A stretch of 8,700 nt of DNA from Phycisphaerales bacterium (GTDB taxonomy: Bacteria; Planctomycetota; Phycisphaerae; Phycisphaerales; SM1A02), in assembly GCA_007125255.1 (NCBI GenBank), contig SLDM01000099.1, forward strand, positions 1 through 8,700, given 5' to 3'. The notes beneath the pieces were generated by a model. It saw only the letters and a list, made by a program, of their open reading frames with translations. It ran no database searches and was not told where the DNA came from. A program made the position numbers and the translations under genes. How positions within the stretch are numbered: the stretch's first letter is position 1; every line of letters starts with the position of its first letter. Of this stretch, positions 5,885 through 8,700 are shown one piece after another.

Positions 5885-8548
5885 ATCACATTCGGGAGTG
5901 TTGAGCGCGCCACACTGACCAGGACCAAGCGTGCAGTCCGGATCGAAACCTTCACCGGCGCAGAAGTCATCCCATTCAACGTCGCAGCAGAACGGGTCGC
6001 CGGCGCAGACTGCTTCGCAGCAGGCTTCGTCTTCGCAACCCGGCGTGCCCGTCGGTCCGCAGCAGTCGCCGGTACCGGCTTCGCCGCAGCCTTCAGGACC
6101 CGGGCCGGGACCCGGATCGTCCGGGCCTTCGCAGTCCGGCGGGGTATCGAACGGCGCCGTGCACGGGAAGGCCGAGTCGACCACTTCAAGCTGGATGTCG
6201 CCGATCGGGTTCGCAACCGTTTCACGGGCGCCGACCGCCACGTAGTAGGTCTGGCCCTCTTCCGTGCAGAGGAAGGTGGCTGACCACTCGACGGGCGAAC
6301 CGCAGAGGTCGTTGACGTCCTCACCATCGAGGGCATCGAAGCAACCCAGGGCATCACAGGTGGGGCCGCAGAAGAGCCAGGCCCGCGTCGGGAATGCCGA
6401 GCCGCAGGTTTTGATCTCGACGAGGTCACCGGTGCCTTCGAAGCTGAACCAGACGACCGGATCGTCGTTCGGTGCGAGACCGCACGTATCCGTTTGGGTC
6501 AGCGGCAGCAGGCCGGCGTTATTCAAGGAGACCGGACCGCCATCGACATCGACCGGGATCGCGCTGCCACAGCTGTCACCAGGCTGGGGGCACGGACCGA
6601 AATCATCGCAGAGGACGTTCGGGCCGAGCAGGGCACCGTTGTAGTCTCCGCCCGCCGCGGCGCAGGCCGCCGGGGAGAGATCTTCGCAGGTCTCACCTCC
6701 ATCGAGGCAGCAGGCCCCGATGATTTCGCAGGTGTTGCAGCGGAGCGACAGCGTGTACTCGTTGTCGACGCCGCACGGCAGATCATCGCCGAAGAGGCCG
6801 TCGGTGGTCACGACGATCGCGTAGGTACCGGGGGAGACGCACAGGGACGTCGTCGCCGGGACACCCGCGGGGCTGGTTGCGAGCTGACCGGTGGTGTTGT
6901 CGCAACCTTCGTCAAGACGCAGGATACCGAAGGTCGAAGCGAACTCGGCGTGCAGCGAGACTTCAAGCTGCGTGTCTTCGGTGACGACGATTTCATACCA
7001 GTCGGTGTCACGGATCGCGACATCTTCTTCATCGAAGCTGGTGTTGATCGTGCCGCAGACGGTATCGCCGCAGGAGATCGAGGCGAATTCATCCTGGTTG
7101 GGGCTGTTGCAGCCGCCGTCATTGTTGACGCCGCACGGATCGCCGATAAAGCCCTGTTGGCCATCGCCGCCGTCACCGGCAGGGCAGTGACCCCAGGCAT
7201 CGAGCAACTGAAGCAGGTCAAAGACGTCGACCTGGCCGTTGCCAGTCAGATCCTGGGGGCAGCCGGGGCAGGGACCCCAGGCGTCGAGCAGGGACAGCAG
7301 GTCAAAGACGTCGACCTGGCCACTACCGGTCAGATCTTCCGGGCAAGCCGGGTCATCGGTCAGCGGGCAGGTGACCGGCTGCGGGCAGTTCGCGCAGCTG
7401 GATCCGCCGCCGAGGAAGTTGCCGCCGATGGCATCGCAAGCGTCCTCGTCTTCGGTGATCTCGCACTGGTCGGGACCATCGCCGAGGCAGCAGGCGCCTT
7501 CGCTGATGCCTTCAGTGATGATTTCCCAGCCGAAGCTGGCCACCGGAGCGTCAGGAGCGTCGCCGAACGCGGCAAGACCAAAGCCCTCAAGCCAGAAGAC
7601 GTCCAGGCTGCCGCCAACCGTCGGCGGATCGAAGAGGCCCTGGCCGACATCGTCAATATCACCGACACCCGCGAAGGCGGCATCGCTGAAGCTGATGCCA
7701 GCCCAGATCACGCTTGTGCCGTCTCCAGCCAGTCCATTGACCGGGGCGTCGAAGAATCCGGCGGAATCCTCGATGGTAAAGAAGCCGACGTTGAGCGGCG
7801 GCAGGCCGATACCTTCCAGGTCGACCGGAATGATGGCCAGTTCGGTTCCCAGAACCGGTTCCTGGATATCGCCCGCGCCGTCGACCTCGAGTTCGAAGAA
7901 GTGGAGCGTTGCCACAACATCGTTGAGATCGCTGTCCGCGAAGTTGGCGATGGTAAAGGTGATCTCGGTGACGCCGCCGCCAGCGATCATCGCCAGGTCA
8001 TCGGCCGCGATGTCGCCGCCGTGGGTGAAACCTGCGACCTGGAAGTTGTCCACGTTCGAATACACGACGCCATCGGCCGGCGGGGGCGGCTCAACGCCTT
8101 CGCAGAGCTCGGCGCAGAGCTCGTCGGCCGAGCAGCCGGGAACGTCGCCGTTCGGGCCGGCGCAGAACGCATCCCACGCCGTGTCGCAGCAGAATGGGTC
8201 ACAGGCGCACACTGCGGCTTCGCAGGTGGCGTCATCACAACCGGGTGTGCCGTTGTCAAAGCAGCAGTCGCTCGCGCCAGCGAGGCCGCCGAGTGCTTCG
8301 CCCTGGCCCATGGGTGCCAGCGGGCGATGGCTCATCTTCGTCGCGCCAACCCGCTGAGGCGAAAGATCTGCAGATCTGCTCGACAGGCCGAGGTCGCGCG
8401 CTCCGACGGATTGATGGGACACTAAGTTGGAACTCGCGCTCTGGCTGACATCGGCGTCAGCCGGATTCGCCGTTGCAACGAGTCCCAAGCCGAGAGCGGC
8501 GGTACACGTCGCTCCAACGGCAAGGAACTTTGTAACTGTGGTGTTCAT
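5879..8548 (-). CDS. Large secreted multidomain cysteine-rich protein with dockerin-like and PPC-like domains (gene 3)
   Basis: 889 residues from ATG at 8548. An in-frame start 30 codons upstream exists, but the 8548 start is preceded by GGAGGAGA (8557-8564) and begins a typical signal peptide (1-33, with ATA or ADA cleavage sites), so the longer form is unlikely. Domains in order are: an Ala/Ser-rich linker; DPFCCD-type cysteine repeat (94-149); a beta-rich domain that I do not recognise (160-345); GACC repeat (351-388); dockerin-like pair (402-457); PPC-like domain (about 470-605); GACC (611-653); second PPC-like domain (657-796); a Pro/Gly linker (GPGPGP, about 811-818); and a second DPFCCD repeat with NTPECDC tail (821-889). 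It matches gene 2 from the first GACC onward but lacks gene 2's third PPC-like domain and the repeats after it. It has its own terminator. The function is unknown; it is probably exported and disulfide-bonded. Confidence 0.92.
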   Translation of the reverse strand: MNTTVTKFLAVGATCTAALGLGLVATANPADADVSQSASSNLVSHQSVGARDLGLSSRSADLSPQRVGATKMSHRPLAPMGQGEALGGLAGASDCCFDNGTPGCDDATCEAAVCACDPFCCDTAWDAFCAGPNGDVPGCSADELCAELCEGVEPPPPADGVVYSNVDNFQVAGFTHGGDIAADDLAMIAGGGVTEITFTIANFADSDLNDVVATLHFFELEVDGAGDIQEPVLGTELAIIPVDLEGIGLPPLNVGFFTIEDSAGFFDAPVNGLAGDGTSVIWAGISFSDAAFAGVGDIDDVGQGLFDPPTVGGSLDVFWLEGFGLAAFGDAPDAPVASFGWEIITEGISEGACCLGDGPDQCEITEDEDACDAIGGNFLGGGSSCANCPQPVTCPLTDDPACPEDLTGSGQVDVFDLLSLLDAWGPCPGCPQDLTGNGQVDVFDLLQLLDAWGHCPAGDGGDGQQGFIGDPCGVNNDGGCNSPNQDEFASISCGDTVCGTINTSFDEEDVAIRDTDWYEIVVTEDTQLEVSLHAEFASTFGILRLDEGCDNTTGQLATSPAGVPATTSLCVSPGTYAIVVTTDGLFGDDLPCGVDNEYTLSLRCNTCEIIGACCLDGGETCEDLSPAACAAAGGDYNGALLGPNVLCDDFGPCPQPGDSCGSAIPVDVDGGPVSLNNAGLLPLTQTDTCGLAPNDDPVVWFSFEGTGDLVEIKTCGSAFPTRAWLFCGPTCDALGCFDALDGEDVNDLCGSPVEWSATFLCTEEGQTYYVAVGARETVANPIGDIQLEVVDSAFPCTAPFDTPPDCEGPDDPGPGPGPEGCGEAGTGDCCGPTGTPGCEDEACCEAVCAGDPFCCDVEWDDFCAGEGFDPDCTLGPGQCGALNTPECDC
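5882..6088 (-). repeat. Conserved C-terminal module of gene 3 (DPFCCD repeat plus CDC tail)
   Basis: Residues 821-889 form the gapless counterpart of the gene 2 C-terminus. CCEAVCAGDPFCCDVEWD is identical in both, and both proteins end in NTPECDC. Substitutions sit mainly in the first half (GPTGTPGCEDEA here against VGNGTPYCNDAD). Confidence 0.75.
6566..7345 (-). repeat. Gene 3 copy of the duplicated scaffold block
   Basis: Residues 402-661, the partner of 3363-4139 in gene 2. At many differing positions this copy has Asp or Glu where gene 2 has Asn or Gln (for example residues 413, 450, 509, 524, 550, 583 and 622), so it is the more acidic version. Confidence 0.85.
7178..7345 (-). repeat. 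Tandem dockerin-like calcium-loop pair in gene 3
   Basis: Residues 402-429 and 430-457 carry two DLTGxGQVDVFDLLxLLDAWG loops, with Ser and Asn at loop position 5. The second copy ends AWGHC in place of the usual AWGPC. Flanking cysteines are kept. Confidence 0.85.
8159..8269 (-). repeat. N-terminal DPFCCD-type cysteine repeat of gene 3
   Basis: Residues 94-130 (DCC, GTPGCDDATCEAAVCACDPFCCD, WDAFCA pattern) belong to the same family as the C-terminal module. Three more cysteines follow to about residue 149. Its position directly after the signal peptide linker is unlike gene 2, where both copies are near the C-terminus. Confidence 0.7.
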
Positions 8549-8556
8549 GTCTGGAT

Positions 8557-8564
8557 TCTCCTCC
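8557..8564 (-). promoter_or_regulatory. Ribosome binding site of gene 3, deciding the start
   Basis: GGAGGAGA on the minus strand ends 8 bases before ATG 8548. It is identical to the gene 2 site and follows a similar pyrimidine-rich tract (8565-8586). The upstream in-frame start at 8638 has no such site, and its 30 added residues would bury the signal peptide. Confidence 0.85.
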
Positions 8565-8644
8565 AAGACGAGAAATAAGAGAGTACGAGAGACTCGACGA
8601 ACTGAGTCCACGCCAAAACAAGCGGACCGCAACCGCACTTGTCA

Positions 8645-8654
8645 CCATTCTGAA
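8645..8654 (-). promoter_or_regulatory. Shared TTCAGAATGG motif upstream of gene 3
   Basis: This 10-mer is identical to the one upstream of gene 2, here about 100 bases before the start codon. The remaining sequence to the window edge (8655-8700) shows no gene. A GACTC/GAGTC hairpin (8591-8608) lies between the motif and the start codon, but it is short and may be chance. Confidence 0.35.
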
Positions 8655-8700
8655 GAAAGAATCCAGGGCACCGAAAAGATGAGACATCCGCGTCCGAACC

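Noticed and set aside
6494..8425. Long plus-strand open frame of 643 codons opposite gene 3
   Set aside because: Same cause as opposite gene 2. Part of it resembles the other antisense frame only because the sense genes are paralogs.
8549..8638. 30-residue N-terminal extension of gene 3 from ATG at 8638
   Set aside because: The extension would put arginine-rich residues before a clear signal peptide and would place the strong GGAGGAGA site inside the coding region. The start at 8548 matches gene 2.

Overview
The window looks like a planctomycete chromosome, most likely from the Phycisphaerae side of Planctomycetota. This rests on protein composition, not on a marker gene. The DNA is GC-rich. 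The three large proteins are exported, unusually rich in cysteine, aspartate and glycine, and built from modules I associate with that group: paired dockerin-like loops ending in 'AWGPC', 'GACC' cysteine repeats, PPC-like beta-sandwiches and 'DPFCCD..WD' cysteine repeats. No rRNA, tRNA, transposase, CRISPR array or enzyme gene is visible.

All real genes lie on the minus strand. Read in transcription order from the right edge: an upstream region (8549-8700); gene 3 (5879-8548, 889 aa); a structured 3' UTR and intrinsic terminator (5798-5884); about 640 bases without a gene (5160-5804) holding the gene 2 leader; gene 2 (1923-5159, 1078 aa); a matching 3' UTR and terminator (1846-1928); a short spacer; then gene 1 (1692 to the left edge, 564 codons, C-terminus outside the window).

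The three genes are paralogs. Genes 2 and 3 are close relatives: about 88% protein identity over a 260-residue core, nearly identical DNA in stretches, the same C-terminal module ending in CDC, similar leaders and ribosome binding sites, and the same 3' UTR fold and terminator. Their N-terminal domains are unrelated, and gene 2 carries about 270 extra residues before the shared C-terminal module. Gene 1 keeps the dockerin pair, one GACC repeat and two PPC-like domains at lower similarity, with a third kind of N-terminal domain. The pattern is a family of secreted proteins with a constant scaffold and exchanged front ends. Each gene appears to be its own transcription unit. Their function is unknown; binding or display at the cell surface is an inference from domain type.

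The most interesting non-coding signal is the element that begins in the last codon and stop codon of genes 2 and 3. It can form an outer 7-bp helix around a UUCG-tetraloop hairpin, and all four differences between the copies at proposed paired positions keep the pairing.
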